Shown: positions 34,507-45,911, counted from the stretch's first letter. The stretch: 64,000 bases of DNA from Escherichia sp. E1V33 (GCF_004211955.1 NZ_RHJI01000005.1:62001-126000), one strand, 5' to 3'. Translations and numbers: made by a program. The notes: generated by a model not told the origin, from the letters alone.

Positions 34507-35061
34507 TTATTCTTCTTTTTCTTCCTCAAGTTCATCCCACATTGCGCCGATAGCATCGCGGGTCAGTGGTGCCATAGTGCGCCAGAACGGCGTGGTTGCA
34601 TGGGCCTCAATTTTACCGAGAAATGCGCCACACCACGGCAACAGATACTCGCTGAACAACGTTTCCAGTGCTTCGCTTTCATCTTCCGTTGACTGATCTT
34701 CCAGCCAGGAAGCCGCGAGCAGTAACGTGCCGATGTGATCTGCTGGCGTATCTGCTAACGGCATCCCGCGTTCTGAAAGAAAAGCCCGCACTTCCGCTTC
34801 CGTCGCGCCCTCAACCCAGGCGCTGCGGTAAGGCGGTACTGCACTTTCATCGCCGATAAACAGCGCATTGTAATCGGCAGATACTTGCGCCATATCACAA
34901 CTTTTCTGCAAGCGCGCCAGCAACTCATCCTGCTCCAGAGGCCAGCTCGCTGCCAATTTTCCCTCACGAATCAGGGTAAACAGCGGAACCAGTAAAGGGT
35001 CCTGCGGTTGGCGGTAATAAAGTGACCCCAGTACACGACACAGGATAGAAAACTCGTTCAT
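34507..35061 (-). CDS. ycdY: YcdY, TorD/DmsD-family redox chaperone
   Basis: YcdY (184 residues) is an all-helical member of the TorD/DmsD/NarJ chaperone group and is reported to raise the activity of the neighbouring zinc protein YcdX. The family pattern YNALFIGDESAVPPYRSAW is near residues 64-82. The C-terminus is strongly acidic. It starts 21 bases after the ycdX stop, so the two are probably co-transcribed. Both have been linked to swarming in E. coli. Confidence 0.93.
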   Translation of the reverse strand: MNEFSILCRVLGSLYYRQPQDPLLVPLFTLIREGKLAASWPLEQDELLARLQKSCDMAQVSADYNALFIGDESAVPPYRSAWVEGATEAEVRAFLSERGMPLADTPADHIGTLLLAASWLEDQSTEDESEALETLFSEYLLPWCGAFLGKIEAHATTPFWRTMAPLTRDAIGAMWDELEEEKEE

Positions 35062-35082
35062 TTATTTATTTCCATAAAGCAA

Positions 35083-35820
35083 TTAAAGTTCAGCAAATTC
35101 CGCAATCGGCGCCATACCGCGGGATTCCAGGAAGTTGAGTAAACGGCGCGGTGAAACATTCAAAATGCGTTCTTCTGGAAAATCAACCGCGTCGAGAATT
35201 TTACGACACTCTTCAAATTCACCCATAGTAAACGCGGTATGCGAATCCGAGCCTAACGCCACCCAACCGCCAGCATCGCGCACCGCAGCGGCAACTGCAC
35301 GGCAGTTATCTTCACTGCCTTTGCGCGAGTGTAAGAAGGACGAATTATTGATTTCCAGCGCGACCTGGTGTTTCGCGGCAGCTTCCGCAACTGCTTTAAA
35401 ATCAATGGGATATTTCGGGTTGCCCGGATGGCTTATTATGTGCACATTGCCGCTGGCGATAGTCGCGATCATCGCTTGCGTATTGGTCGCTTCATCATGT
35501 GGCGCAAAAACCGGTTCATGAAAACCAGCAATGATTAAATCCAGTGACTCAAACATTTTGCCGCTACAGTCAATTTCGCCGTCAACATTTTTAATGTTGG
35601 CTTCAATGCCGCGCAGGATCCCTACCCCATCAACCACTCGTGGCCAAATACGCATATTAATGAAATGCCAGTGATGCGGCGCATCTTCCATATCCGGTCC
35701 ATGATCGGTAATTGCAAAAAGCTTGATTCCCTTCTGTTTAGCCTGGGCAATGTAATCACTTAATGTGCTGTATGCATGCGTGCTGGCAACGGTATGCATA
35801 TGAAGGTCGACGGGATACAT
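35083..35820 (-). CDS. ycdX: YcdX, PHP-family zinc phosphatase
   Basis: YcdX (245 residues) is a PHP-domain hydrolase with a trinuclear zinc site and phosphatase activity; the natural substrate is unknown. Metal ligands are visible in [10 protein letters not shown] (residues 4-13), AITDHGPDM, the E and H of the central blocks ([19 protein letters not shown]), and GSDSHTAF. It lies between ghrA and ycdY on the same strand. Confidence 0.94.
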   Translation of the reverse strand: MYPVDLHMHTVASTHAYSTLSDYIAQAKQKGIKLFAITDHGPDMEDAPHHWHFINMRIWPRVVDGVGILRGIEANIKNVDGEIDCSGKMFESLDLIIAGFHEPVFAPHDEATNTQAMIATIASGNVHIISHPGNPKYPIDFKAVAEAAAKHQVALEINNSSFLHSRKGSEDNCRAVAAAVRDAGGWVALGSDSHTAFTMGEFEECRKILDAVDFPEERILNVSPRRLLNFLESRGMAPIAEFAEL

Positions 35821-35874
35821 AACTCTCTCCTGTATTCAATTCTTGCCAAGGATAGCAGGAATCCTGGCGCTTTA

Positions 35875-36852
<978 letters not shown>

Positions 36853-36983
36853 TTATTGTTATGATCTGCAAGGAACATCAGAATAGCAAATCTGCTGTCG
36901 GTGGCAAAAAAAGCAAAACTTGCATATTTAAGCCGCAGATTGATTGAAGTTTGAATAAACGCACTTTTTTTTAAAAAAGTTTG

Positions 36984-37012
36984 TTGACCCGAAGCGACTA
37001 TTTCCCTACATT
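36984..37012 (+). promoter_or_regulatory. serX promoter
   Basis: TTGACC (36984-36989) and TACATT (37007-37012) are 17 bases apart and are followed by a GC-rich discriminator (AGCGCCCG), typical of stringently controlled tRNA promoters. The mature tRNA starts 35 bases after the -10. Confidence 0.85.
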
Positions 37013-37046
37013 AGCGCCCGTTCCAGCAAGACAGGAACGACAATTT

Positions 37047-37134
37047 GGTGAGGTGTCCGAGTGGCTGAAGGAGCACGCCTGGAAAGTGTGTATACGGCAA
37101 CGTATCCGGGGTTCGAATCCCCGCCTCACCGCCA
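37047..37134 (+). tRNA. serX: tRNA-Ser (GGA)
   Basis: This is an 88-nt class II tRNA with 7-bp acceptor stem GGTGAGG/CCTCACC, encoded CCA end, long variable arm and T-loop GGTTCGAATCC. The anticodon GGA is at 37081-37083, decoding UCC/UCU. It matches E. coli serX. The 3' end is repeated 182 bases downstream. serX is a recognised integration point for genomic islands (for example PAI-CFT073-serX). Confidence 0.97.
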
Positions 37135-37146
37135 TATTTAAAGAAG

Positions 37147-37175
37147 AGCTCGTACGAAAGTACGGGCTTTTTTTT
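37147..37175 (+). terminator. Rho-independent terminator of serX (copy 1)
   Basis: AGCTCGTAC, loop GAAA, GTACGGGCT (one T-G wobble), then TTTTTTTT, 12 bases after the tRNA CCA end. Confidence 0.9.
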
Positions 37176-37328
37176 CGCATGTTGCACAGGCTGGCGGGGG
37201 TGAGAAGCCCGGACCCGGGTTCGACAACTGGCGACAGCCAGTTGGACAGACCGCGAACGCAGTGAACGGGCTGCCCGCAGGGCGAGCGAAGCGAGTCAAT
37301 CCCCGCCTCACCGCCATATTTAAAGAAG

Positions 37329-37357
37329 AGCTCGTACGAAAGTGCGGGCTTTTTTTT
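37329..37357 (+). terminator. Terminator in the second repeat copy
   Basis: This is the same hairpin and T run as copy 1, shifted by 182 bases. The right arm has GTGCGGGCT, so one more pair becomes a T-G wobble but the stem is kept. Confidence 0.8.
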
Positions 37358-37558
37358 CGCATGTTGCACAGACTGGCGGGGGTGAGAAGCCCGGACCCGG
37401 GTTCGACAACTGGCGACAGCCAGTTGAACAGACCGCGAACGCAGTGAGTGAGCTGCCCGCAAGGCGACGAGGAATTTCCCAACATAGTCTCCTGTTGCGT
37501 TCAGATAGGATGGGGTGAGCGATACCTTGTTTTGCAAAATCATTTTTGCATTAGATAA

Positions 37559-37792
37559 TACCGAAATAATATTTATTATTTACCAAGGCAAAAGCTGAAT
37601 ATAAATGTACAAAGTGATTCAATTCTAACTATTGTGGGTAAATGGATGGGAGTATCCTTTAATAACAGACAGCATGACTATGCTCTTTCGAAGCGAGCAC
37701 AAGACAAAAGAGTTTCCGATATCGCTTTAGGAACTCTTGATACAAAAGATCCTGATGCTGATACTCACCTGCTTCTTGTTGAAGCAAAATAA
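37559..37792 (+). pseudogene. Open reading-frame remnant of unknown origin
   Basis: One frame is open from 37559 to the TAA at 37792. Within it the ATG at 37646 would give 48 residues (MGVSFNNRQHDYALSKRAQD...LLVEAK), with no convincing SD. The sequence looks coding in composition but has no start upstream. After the stop a different frame is open to the TGA at 37924 that overlaps the next gene's ATG (VHDLQAKTQDVISAMNS...). I read this as the decayed 3' part of a lost gene; the family is not recognised. Confidence 0.35.
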
Positions 37793-37921
37793 ATCTTAAC
37801 TCTTACGAAACAGGTTGGCATTCAGGCACTCCAGACTCGCATATGTTCATGATCTACAAGCAAAGACTCAAGATGTCATATCTGCGATGAATTCTACATA
37901 TTCTAAAATGGAGGATAAAGC

Positions 37922-38299
37922 ATGAACTTAACTGAAATTTCAAAAGAAATTGAAAAAATAAAATACCATATAAGTATCCTTGGTGACATAATCGATTACC
38001 ATAATCATCCCGTGGAGTCATTAACTATTTCAATGGATTGGAATGAAAGAAACATTAATCGTACACATGATATATTTGAAAAATACGATGAAAAATTAAG
38101 CAACAATGAAAAATTAAAATGGTATGAATTTGAAAACGACTTAAAAGATGAACTCGATATTGAATACCAAATGGTAAAACAAGTTATTCTTGCTTTTTAC
38201 AAAAACCATCAGTGGAGAGATGTTTGTTATCAATATGCGCTGAGTTTTGGCCCCAACATACCTGCCGAGTTTTACCAAATTATTCGCCACAATAACTGA
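37922..38299 (+). CDS. Hypothetical AT-rich accessory protein
   Basis: The protein is 125 residues, with a good SD (GGAGG 8 bases before the ATG). It is charged and helical, with no signal peptide, membrane segment or motif I recognise (segments NRTHDIFEKYDEKLSNNEKL and CYQYALSFGPNIPAEFYQII). Codons are A/T-rich compared with neighbouring core genes, which suggests transfer. Size, composition and position after a decayed 3' gene end resemble orphan immunity proteins of polymorphic toxins, but this is speculation. Confidence 0.7.
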   Translation: MNLTEISKEIEKIKYHISILGDIIDYHNHPVESLTISMDWNERNINRTHDIFEKYDEKLSNNEKLKWYEFENDLKDELDIEYQMVKQVILAFYKNHQWRDVCYQYALSFGPNIPAEFYQIIRHNN

Positions 38300-38507
38300 T
38301 TGTTTATCTGGTAGTAGGCTAAATCTATTACCAGATAAATGCATTTGTTCATAATCATTTATTTATCAACTAATCTAATGCACAAACTGATATGGAATTG
38401 ATTGGGTGATGAGGCAGTAAATTATATACGATATTAATAATAACCTTGCACATATATTAATATCAATCAGTATAGTTTTCATAGTAAATAAATTTAAGGA
38501 TAGATCC

Positions 38508-39368
38508 ATGTATAATACAAAGCGGATTGCCTGGCGCGCATATAAAAAAGGGTATCATACAGGGGAGAGTATAAAATGGTTTTCATATTTTCACTCAATT
38601 CTTACTGGAGCCTGCTTTACCTTTTTCATTGGGCTTTTTAGTGTCCCCCCTGTCAATATCGTCAATAGTTTTCCGCTGTGGTGGGCTACGTTAGGTTTCG
38701 CAATATCAACATTACTGAACACAGGCTTCTCATTATTTTACTTACTCGCAAGTGACGAGAGGGAATTCATTTTTGAACTACACTCATATAGTAAAGTTGG
38801 TAATTTATTGATTATGACTTCATTAGCACTGCCAGTAATTTCATTTATCATGTTACTTTTTTATTACTCCACATATATTGGAATGATTATTCTATTTGTT
38901 ACAGCCATCATTTTATTGATAATAAAAAGAATGTTTTCTGAGATAAAATCAACAAAGGATAAAATAGAAAAGAGAAAATTATGGTCAATTGAAAATGATA
39001 AGTTTGATGATTATGATACAATATGTGAACAATATGACTTTCCAATTTTCACACCAGAAGAACAAACCCAGAGAAACATTGAGTTTTATTTCATTATAAA
39101 AATATGTAAAATCATAAAAAATTTTCAAGACAGCAATCCTCAAATCGACAACATGGATAATATTGATTTTTTTAATAACGAATTGCTCAACATTATTCAT
39201 GAAATGTATAACAGCAGAAATTTCCACCCCGGAAATTTATCAAAAAAAACAAAGGAGCTGATTTTATTAACCATGACAGAAAACAATGAATTGAATAAAG
39301 AGAAAATCGCAGAAGAGTTGACAAAACTGAATGAATATATTGAGAACAGACTTTATTATTTAAAATAG
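38508..39368 (+). CDS. Hypothetical accessory membrane protein
   Basis: The protein is 286 residues with an AAGGA SD 8 bases before the ATG. The N-terminal half has four predicted membrane helices (about residues 25-46, 54-80, 97-117 and 121-141). The C-terminal 140 residues are soluble, charged and helical, probably cytoplasmic. Codon use is very A/T-rich, so it was likely acquired. No family is recognised. It lies 208 bases after the previous accessory gene and before the convergent phoH; a defence or immunity role is possible but unproven. Confidence 0.75.
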   Translation: MYNTKRIAWRAYKKGYHTGESIKWFSYFHSILTGACFTFFIGLFSVPPVNIVNSFPLWWATLGFAISTLLNTGFSLFYLLASDEREFIFELHSYSKVGNLLIMTSLALPVISFIMLLFYYSTYIGMIILFVTAIILLIIKRMFSEIKSTKDKIEKRKLWSIENDKFDDYDTICEQYDFPIFTPEEQTQRNIEFYFIIKICKIIKNFQDSNPQIDNMDNIDFFNNELLNIIHEMYNSRNFHPGNLSKKTKELILLTMTENNELNKEKIAEELTKLNEYIENRLYYLK

Positions 39369-39435
39369 CTATCCTGCATTGTAACTAAACCGGCTATAGG
39401 TAGTTTCAGATAAAATTGTAGTCCGGGCATAAACA

Positions 39436-39464
39436 TCAAAAACAAAGCCCGGTTAGCCCGGGCT
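39436..39464 (-). terminator. Terminator of phoH
   Basis: AGCCCGG (39446-39452) pairs with CCGGGCT (39458-39464). On the minus strand the hairpin is followed by TTGTTTTTGATG, downstream of the phoH stop at 39482. Confidence 0.75.
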
Positions 39465-39481
39465 CTGCGCTTGTAATACGC

Positions 39482-40270
39482 TTAACTATAGGCATGTAGC
39501 GTACGTTGGCAAAGTGCGGAACGTACGCAATCATTTTTACCGAACCGGACGATCCCGACCATTTCATCTTCTTCGAAACGTTCCAGCGCGTCACTTAATC
39601 CAGAGCGCACGCCGCGGGGCAGATCGCATTGCGTGATATCACCGTTAACAATAACCGTCACGTTCTCCCCGAGGCGGGTTAAAAACATTTTCATTTGCGC
39701 GGCAGTCACATTCTGCGCCTCGTCAAGAATGACGACTGCATTTTCAAAGGTACGTCCACGCATATAGGCGAACGGTGCGATTTCGACCTTCCCTATTTCT
39801 GGTCGCAGGCAGTACTGCATAAAGGAAGCCCCTAAGCGCCGGACCAGCACGTCGTAGACCGGGCGAAAATAGGGAGCAAACTTTTCTGCGATATCACCAG
39901 GTAAGAAGCCAAGATCTTCATCGGCCTGCAGAACTGGACGGGTGACGATAATCCTGTCGACATCCTTATGTATCAGGGCCTCTGCCGCTTTTGCTGCACT
40001 GATCCAGGTTTTTCCGCACCCGGCTTCGCCCGTGGCGAATATCAGCTGCTTACTCTCAATAGCCTTTAGATAGTGCAATTGCGCTTCATTTCGCGCGAGG
40101 ATGGGCGAAGTATCGCGACAGTCGCGGGCCATACCAATGGCTTCTACGCCGCTCATCTGCACAAGCGAGGTGACCGATTCTTCTTCACGCTGTTTATGGC
40201 TGCGTGAATCCCGTCTCAGCACACGTTTTGCTTCGCGACGAGCTTTGATCACTGCTTTTTGTCTTCCCAT
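39482..40270 (-). CDS. phoH: PhoH, phosphate-starvation-inducible ATPase
   Basis: The PhoH ATPase domain gives 262 residues from the start MGRQKAVIKARREAK at 40270, which follows AAGGTG. Walker A is FATGEAGCGKTWIS near residue 85, Walker B is VVILDEAQN, and the sensor is VIVNGDITQCDLP. It is predicted to be an RNA-associated ATPase/helicase-like protein. The same frame is open to an ATG at 40405 (307 residues), and longer K-12 annotations exist, so the N-terminus is uncertain. A perfect Pho box lies upstream. Confidence 0.9.
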   Translation of the reverse strand: MGRQKAVIKARREAKRVLRRDSRSHKQREEESVTSLVQMSGVEAIGMARDCRDTSPILARNEAQLHYLKAIESKQLIFATGEAGCGKTWISAAKAAEALIHKDVDRIIVTRPVLQADEDLGFLPGDIAEKFAPYFRPVYDVLVRRLGASFMQYCLRPEIGKVEIAPFAYMRGRTFENAVVILDEAQNVTAAQMKMFLTRLGENVTVIVNGDITQCDLPRGVRSGLSDALERFEEDEMVGIVRFGKNDCVRSALCQRTLHAYS

Positions 40271-40694
40271 GGAGAGCACCTTGAGTTGTTTGTATTCATC
40301 ACACGCGCCGTTGGCAGCGCGATTATGCGCACGAACATCAGAGGGTTGGCTTCCTTGTAAGCCATAGTTTGCTTTTGGATAAATTGCCGAAAAACGGCTA
40401 CGCACACCGTTTGCGGCGTCGGTAACACGAGTAAAGAAAGGAAGTGAGAAAAATACAGAGTGACGAAGTTGCTACCGGAGGAGATATCTCCGCGAGTGGT
40501 GGAGCGTTGCTTAACAAAACATTGTCCAGAACAGGACGTTACCATCCGCGATCTCCATAGTGACTGACTATCACTGCCGGGAACTACCGCTGTTACATAA
40601 TAAGTACAACAGATCTCTCATTCAATGCAACAATATATTCACTTATATTTAACGACAAACACCCATTTCGGTGACATTAGTTTCTACCGGAAAG

Positions 40695-40712
40695 ATGACA
40701 GAGTGATGACAG
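40695..40712 (-). promoter_or_regulatory. Pho box of phoH
   Basis: On the minus strand this reads CTGTCATCACTCTGTCAT: two CTGTCAT units separated by 4 bases, an ideal PhoB-binding Pho box. It lies upstream of phoH, whose P1 promoter is PhoB-activated in E. coli. The stretch from 40271 to here is otherwise leader/promoter sequence without a supported gene. Confidence 0.9.
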
Positions 40713-40746
40713 TGATGAAAAAAGCTGTGTGCTTTCAGCAGGATTC

Positions 40747-40884
40747 GCATCAGGCATCAGTGCACGAACGCCGGATGCGGCGTAAAAGCCTTATCCGGCC
40801 TACGGATGGCGCGAGAATTTGTAGGCATGATAAGACGCGCAAGCGTCGCATCAGGCATCTGCGCACGAATGCCTTATCCGCCTA
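40747..40884. repeat. BIME between efeB and phoH
   Basis: Opposed REP units are found at about 40770-40803 (GCCGGATGCGGCGTAAAAGC...) and 40821-40857 (GTAGGCATGATAAGACGCGC...), with further partial CATCAGGCA and GCCTTATCCG ends. The BIME lies directly after the efeB stop. Confidence 0.85.
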
Positions 40885-40890
40885 AATACA

Positions 40891-42162
40891 TTAAACCCGC
40901 AATAACGCGCTTCCGAGATAATCATTTGCGTCCTTCACCCCCGGTAGCGCAAAGAAATAACCGCCGCCGATGGGTTTAACGTATTCCTCCAGCGCTTCGC
41001 CATTGAGCCTTTTTTGTACTGTCAGGAAACCTTTTTCCAGATCGTGTTGGTAGCAGACAAACAGCAACCCCATATCCAGTTGCCCGGAGTTGGTGACGCC
41101 CAGTGAATAACTGTAGCCACGACGCAGCATCAGGCTGGACTCGCTCTCCGGTGTACGGGGATTCGCCAGCCGGATATGACTGTCCAGCGCAATCACCTTC
41201 CCTTCCGGGTCGCTGGCATAATCCGGCACATCGTGCTCATGCTTCATCCCCAGCGGCGCACCGGTTTGCTTATCTCGACCAAATATCGTCTGCTGCTCTT
41301 TCAGCGGCGTTCTGTCCCAAAATTCCACCCGAAACTGAATCAAGCGCACCGCCTGGTAGCTGCCACCAATGGTCCATGCTGGTTCCTGTTGATCCGCCGT
41401 TATCCACACCACTTTTTGCATCAGCTTCGCATTCTGGCTGTCGGGATTGGCAGTGCCGTCTTTGAAACCCAGCAAATTTATCGGCGTCTCTTTGCCTTTA
41501 CTACGCGCCGCGTGATCGGAAATAAACCCTTCCCGCTTCCAGCGTACGCTGAGCAAATCCGGCGTGTGTTTGATGATATCGCGTAGCGCATGGATCACCG
41601 TGTCCTGGGTATTGGCGCAAATCTGTAGCAACACATCACCATGACATAACACCGCATCCAGCGAATCGTTAGGGAAACGCGTCATCTTCTGCAACTTTTT
41701 CGGCATCTGTGGCGCAAGGCCAAAGCGCTCATCAAACAATGAATGGCCCACCGATAACGTGATGGTGAGATTATCGGGCGCAATGTAGCCGCCAAGAATG
41801 CCGGAATCGAGTGGTGGCAGGCGCGGATTTGGCGTTTCTGGTGCCACTCCGCCCTGAGTCAGAAAAGCAAAACGCTGAGTCAACAAGCGAAACAACCGCT
41901 CAAGATCGGCTTTATCGCTGGCAAGCACATCAAACGCCACCAGCATCATTGCAGCCTGTTGCGGCGTCAGGATCCCTGCCTGATGCTCACCATAAAACGG
42001 CTGTTTCTCATTGCGTGCATCCGGCGAAAGCGTGCCCGGCGCACTTTGCGGTTTTTGCGCATGAGCAACTGGACAACTTCCCGCCAGCGCCAGCGCACCA
42101 ATCCCTTTCAGTAAACGTCGGCGTGACGGTTCATTCACGCCGTTTTCATCTTCATACTGCAT
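40891..42162 (-). CDS. efeB: EfeB, periplasmic DyP-type haem peroxidase
   Basis: EfeB (423 residues) is a DyP-type peroxidase exported by the Tat system as part of the acid-induced ferrous iron uptake complex EfeUOB. The twin-arginine signal [17 protein letters not shown] is at residues 13-29. The DyP GXXDG motif is GFKDG, and the distal Arg and proximal His regions are in the C-terminal half. It starts 6 bases after the efeO stop. Confidence 0.96.
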   Translation of the reverse strand: MQYEDENGVNEPSRRRLLKGIGALALAGSCPVAHAQKPQSAPGTLSPDARNEKQPFYGEHQAGILTPQQAAMMLVAFDVLASDKADLERLFRLLTQRFAFLTQGGVAPETPNPRLPPLDSGILGGYIAPDNLTITLSVGHSLFDERFGLAPQMPKKLQKMTRFPNDSLDAVLCHGDVLLQICANTQDTVIHALRDIIKHTPDLLSVRWKREGFISDHAARSKGKETPINLLGFKDGTANPDSQNAKLMQKVVWITADQQEPAWTIGGSYQAVRLIQFRVEFWDRTPLKEQQTIFGRDKQTGAPLGMKHEHDVPDYASDPEGKVIALDSHIRLANPRTPESESSLMLRRGYSYSLGVTNSGQLDMGLLFVCYQHDLEKGFLTVQKRLNGEALEEYVKPIGGGYFFALPGVKDANDYLGSALLRV

Positions 42163-42167
42163 AACGC

Positions 42168-43295
42168 TTAATCCAGTCCCAGCACACCGCGAAGTTGCGC
42201 CAGATCTTCCGCCAGCGCAGTAATCGGCCCTTTCAGCGCATTACGGTCGGCATCGGTCAATTTGTCATAAGTTTCAAAACCGTCTTTGGTACGGTATTTC
42301 GCCAGAATGGTATCGACCTTTTTGAAGTTGGCATCGACTTTTGCCAGCAGTTCCGGATTGGCTTTTTGCAGTTGTGGACGCAGCAGATCGACAATTTTCT
42401 GCGAACCTTCAACGTTAGCCTGGAAATCCCACAGATCGGTGTGGCTGTAGCGATCTTCTTCACCGCTGATTTTGCTGGCTGCCACTTCCTCAATCAGTCC
42501 GGCTGCACCGCCAACCACTTTTGAAGGTGGGAAAGCCAGTTCACTGATGCGTTTTTGCAAATCAACCACATCGGTATAAAGCTGGTCGGCATACTTATCC
42601 ATCCCTTTGGTGGTGTTGTCGCCAAACAATGCTTTTTCCAGACGGTGGAAACCGGTGAATTTCGGATCGGCGGCTTTTTGCTCGTAATCATCTTCACGGG
42701 CGTCAATGCTGCCATCCAGGTCGGAGAACAGTTCGGCAATCGGTTCGATGCGCTCATAGTGCTGGCGCGTCGGCGCATACAGTGCTTTCGCTTTTTCGAT
42801 ATCGCCCGCTTTGATGGCGTCGGTAAAGGCTTTGGTGTCGGTCACCAGCTGTGTGGTTTCCGCCATGACATACGCTTTATATGCAGTAATTGCACCACCA
42901 AGACTTAACAGCGCATCACTTTGCGCCGCTTCCGCCGTTGCCTCACCTTTGACGATCAACTTCCCTTTCGGGTTAGTCAGCAGACCGCAGGTCATATCGT
43001 ATTCGCCAGGCTGTAAATTCGCCGTCATTTTCTGGCTAAAACCAGGGGCGATATTTTCCCGCTCTTCCACCACCATCACGCCTTTGAGGATCTCCCACTC
43101 CAGCGCCTTCTGGCTGTGGTTCTGAATAATGAACTGTGTTTTCCCGGCGTTAACTGTAATGGTCATCGGTTCGCACTGCTTATCCGTCACGGTCACTTTG
43201 ACCTGCGGCACATCAGCGGCGTTAGCCATAAAAGCAGAAGAAAACAGCGCAGCCACACTCAACTGCAATGCGTTACGGCGGAAGTTAATGGTCAT
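42168..43295 (-). CDS. efeO: EfeO, periplasmic iron-binding component
   Basis: EfeO (375 residues) has a signal peptide (residues 1-26), an N-terminal cupredoxin-like domain (about 27-120, [19 protein letters not shown]) and a C-terminal M75 imelysin-type domain with the HXXE motif HRLEKALF. It is thought to bind and oxidise/deliver iron to EfeU. It is the middle gene of efeUOB. Confidence 0.96.
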   Translation of the reverse strand: MTINFRRNALQLSVAALFSSAFMANAADVPQVKVTVTDKQCEPMTITVNAGKTQFIIQNHSQKALEWEILKGVMVVEERENIAPGFSQKMTANLQPGEYDMTCGLLTNPKGKLIVKGEATAEAAQSDALLSLGGAITAYKAYVMAETTQLVTDTKAFTDAIKAGDIEKAKALYAPTRQHYERIEPIAELFSDLDGSIDAREDDYEQKAADPKFTGFHRLEKALFGDNTTKGMDKYADQLYTDVVDLQKRISELAFPPSKVVGGAAGLIEEVAASKISGEEDRYSHTDLWDFQANVEGSQKIVDLLRPQLQKANPELLAKVDANFKKVDTILAKYRTKDGFETYDKLTDADRNALKGPITALAEDLAQLRGVLGLD

Positions 43296-43352
43296 GACGT
43301 GACTATCCCTTTAAAGTATGTTGTAACTAAGCAAGAATTTGCGTCGTATTCG

Positions 43353-44183
43353 TTATGCGGAGCGAGACGCAGTCGCTCCTGCACGAGGTGGCAGAGCAAA
43401 TGCCACCAGCGCCGGGATGAGATAAATAAACCAGACGGCGACTTCGCTGACGCTCGGCGCTTCCTGATAACCAAAAATACCTTCCATTAGCGTGCCGAAC
43501 AGCGAGTGAGTTGAGAGCACCGCGCTCATATCGAAGGCGATTTCCTGAAAGTGGTTCCACAAGCCGGCTTCATGAAATGCGCGAATGGCACCTGCAGCCA
43601 GCCCTGCGGCGACGAAGAGAATAAACAGGCTGGTCCATTTGAAAAATGCGCCAAGATTGAGGCGAATACCACCCCAGTAGAGCAGGAAGCCAAGTACAAC
43701 GGCAGTAGCAAGACCGAGTATTGCCCCGAGCGGCGGCCAGATCCCGACATCTTGTTGAAATGCCGCCAGCAGGAAAAAAACCGACTCCAGCCCTTCCCTT
43801 GCAACGGCAAAAAAGACCATCATCACCAGCGCCCAGCCATGATGATTTCCACGCTGCAATGCGCTATCGACCGCCTGCTCCAGTTGTACTTTGACGTTGC
43901 GCGACACTTTGCGCATCCAGAAAACCATCCAGGTAAGGATCACCACGGCGATCACCGCCACGATACCTTCAAACAGTTCCTGTTCTTTTTGCGGAAATTC
44001 GCCGGTGGTTTCGTTAATGAAAATACCCAAGCCCAGGCACAACGCAGCAGCAAGCAACACGCCAATCCACATCACACCAATCCATCGGCCTCGCTGGGTA
44101 CGCTTAAGATAGCTGGCAATCAAACTGACAATCAGCGCGGCTTCAAGTCCTTCGCGCAACATAATGAGAAACGGAACAAACAT
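43353..44183 (-). CDS. efeU: EfeU, ferrous iron permease (intact)
   Basis: EfeU (276 residues) is an Ftr1-like seven-helix inner-membrane permease for Fe2+. Both REGLE motifs are present: MLREGLEAALIVSL (residues 8-21) and VAREGLESVFF. In K-12 this gene is broken by a frameshift; here it is a single open frame, so the system should be functional. It is the first gene of efeUOB, with a Fur-like box upstream. The ATG 3 codons upstream (44192) is less likely. Confidence 0.96.
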   Translation of the reverse strand: MFVPFLIMLREGLEAALIVSLIASYLKRTQRGRWIGVMWIGVLLAAALCLGLGIFINETTGEFPQKEQELFEGIVAVIAVVILTWMVFWMRKVSRNVKVQLEQAVDSALQRGNHHGWALVMMVFFAVAREGLESVFFLLAAFQQDVGIWPPLGAILGLATAVVLGFLLYWGGIRLNLGAFFKWTSLFILFVAAGLAAGAIRAFHEAGLWNHFQEIAFDMSAVLSTHSLFGTLMEGIFGYQEAPSVSEVAVWFIYLIPALVAFALPPRAGATASRSA

Positions 44184-44241
44184 GCCACCCACCCTTAAAC
44201 GTTTTTCTGAGTCAATCTATGCAAAGAAAAGTAAATCGCAG

Positions 44242-44261
44242 TGATAGCGATTATCATTACG
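44242..44261 (-). promoter_or_regulatory. Fur box upstream of efeU
   Basis: TGATAGCGATTATCATTACG matches the Fur consensus GATAATGATAATCATTATC at most positions (GATA..GATTATCATTA). It is about 60 bases upstream of efeU. Fur repression of efeUOB, together with CpxAR acid control, is known. Confidence 0.75.
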
Positions 44262-44321
44262 GAGAAGAAAAATACAAGTGGAATGTAGTGATAATGATGT
44301 GGAAATGTAAAAATATTTTGA

Positions 44322-44358
44322 GAAAAAACGCAGAGGGCAATCACTGATTGCCCTCTGC
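44322..44358 (-). terminator. Terminator of putP
   Basis: GCAGAGGGCAATCA (44330-44343) and TGATTGCCCTCTGC (44345-44358) form a perfect 14-bp stem. On the minus strand it is followed by a T run (TTTTTT at 44328-44323). It lies 45 bases after the putP stop. Confidence 0.9.
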
Positions 44359-44402
44359 CTGCTTCCTGTTATGACGTGAAATTTTCGGTAAAACGCCTTC
44401 CC

Positions 44403-45911
<1,509 letters not shown>

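Larger units (their letters stand above)
37116..37470 (+). repeat. 182-bp tandem repeat carrying the serX 3' end
   Basis: The 19-base tRNA 3' end AATCCCCGCCTCACCGCCA at 37116-37134 recurs at 37298-37316, and the following sequence repeats with few changes to about 37470. Each copy includes a hairpin plus T-run terminator and a second stem CAACTGGC-GACA-GCCAGTTG. The arrangement parallels the 178-bp repeats after tyrT that give rtT RNA. It probably arose by duplication across the tRNA end. Confidence 0.9.

Noticed and set aside
37047..37470. CRISPR-like repetition near 37.1-37.5 kb
   Set aside because: Only two long copies with a 182-base period, no spacers and no cas genes; it is a tRNA-linked tandem duplication.
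36998..37543. Minus-strand frame of 181 codons over serX and its repeats
   Set aside because: It is created by translating the tRNA gene and the tandem repeat backwards; the encoded protein simply repeats itself every 60 residues or so.
43551..44198. Plus-strand open frame of 215 codons opposite efeU
   Set aside because: It is antisense to the intact efeU and rich in His/Asn/Gln as expected from the complement of a membrane protein; no independent support.
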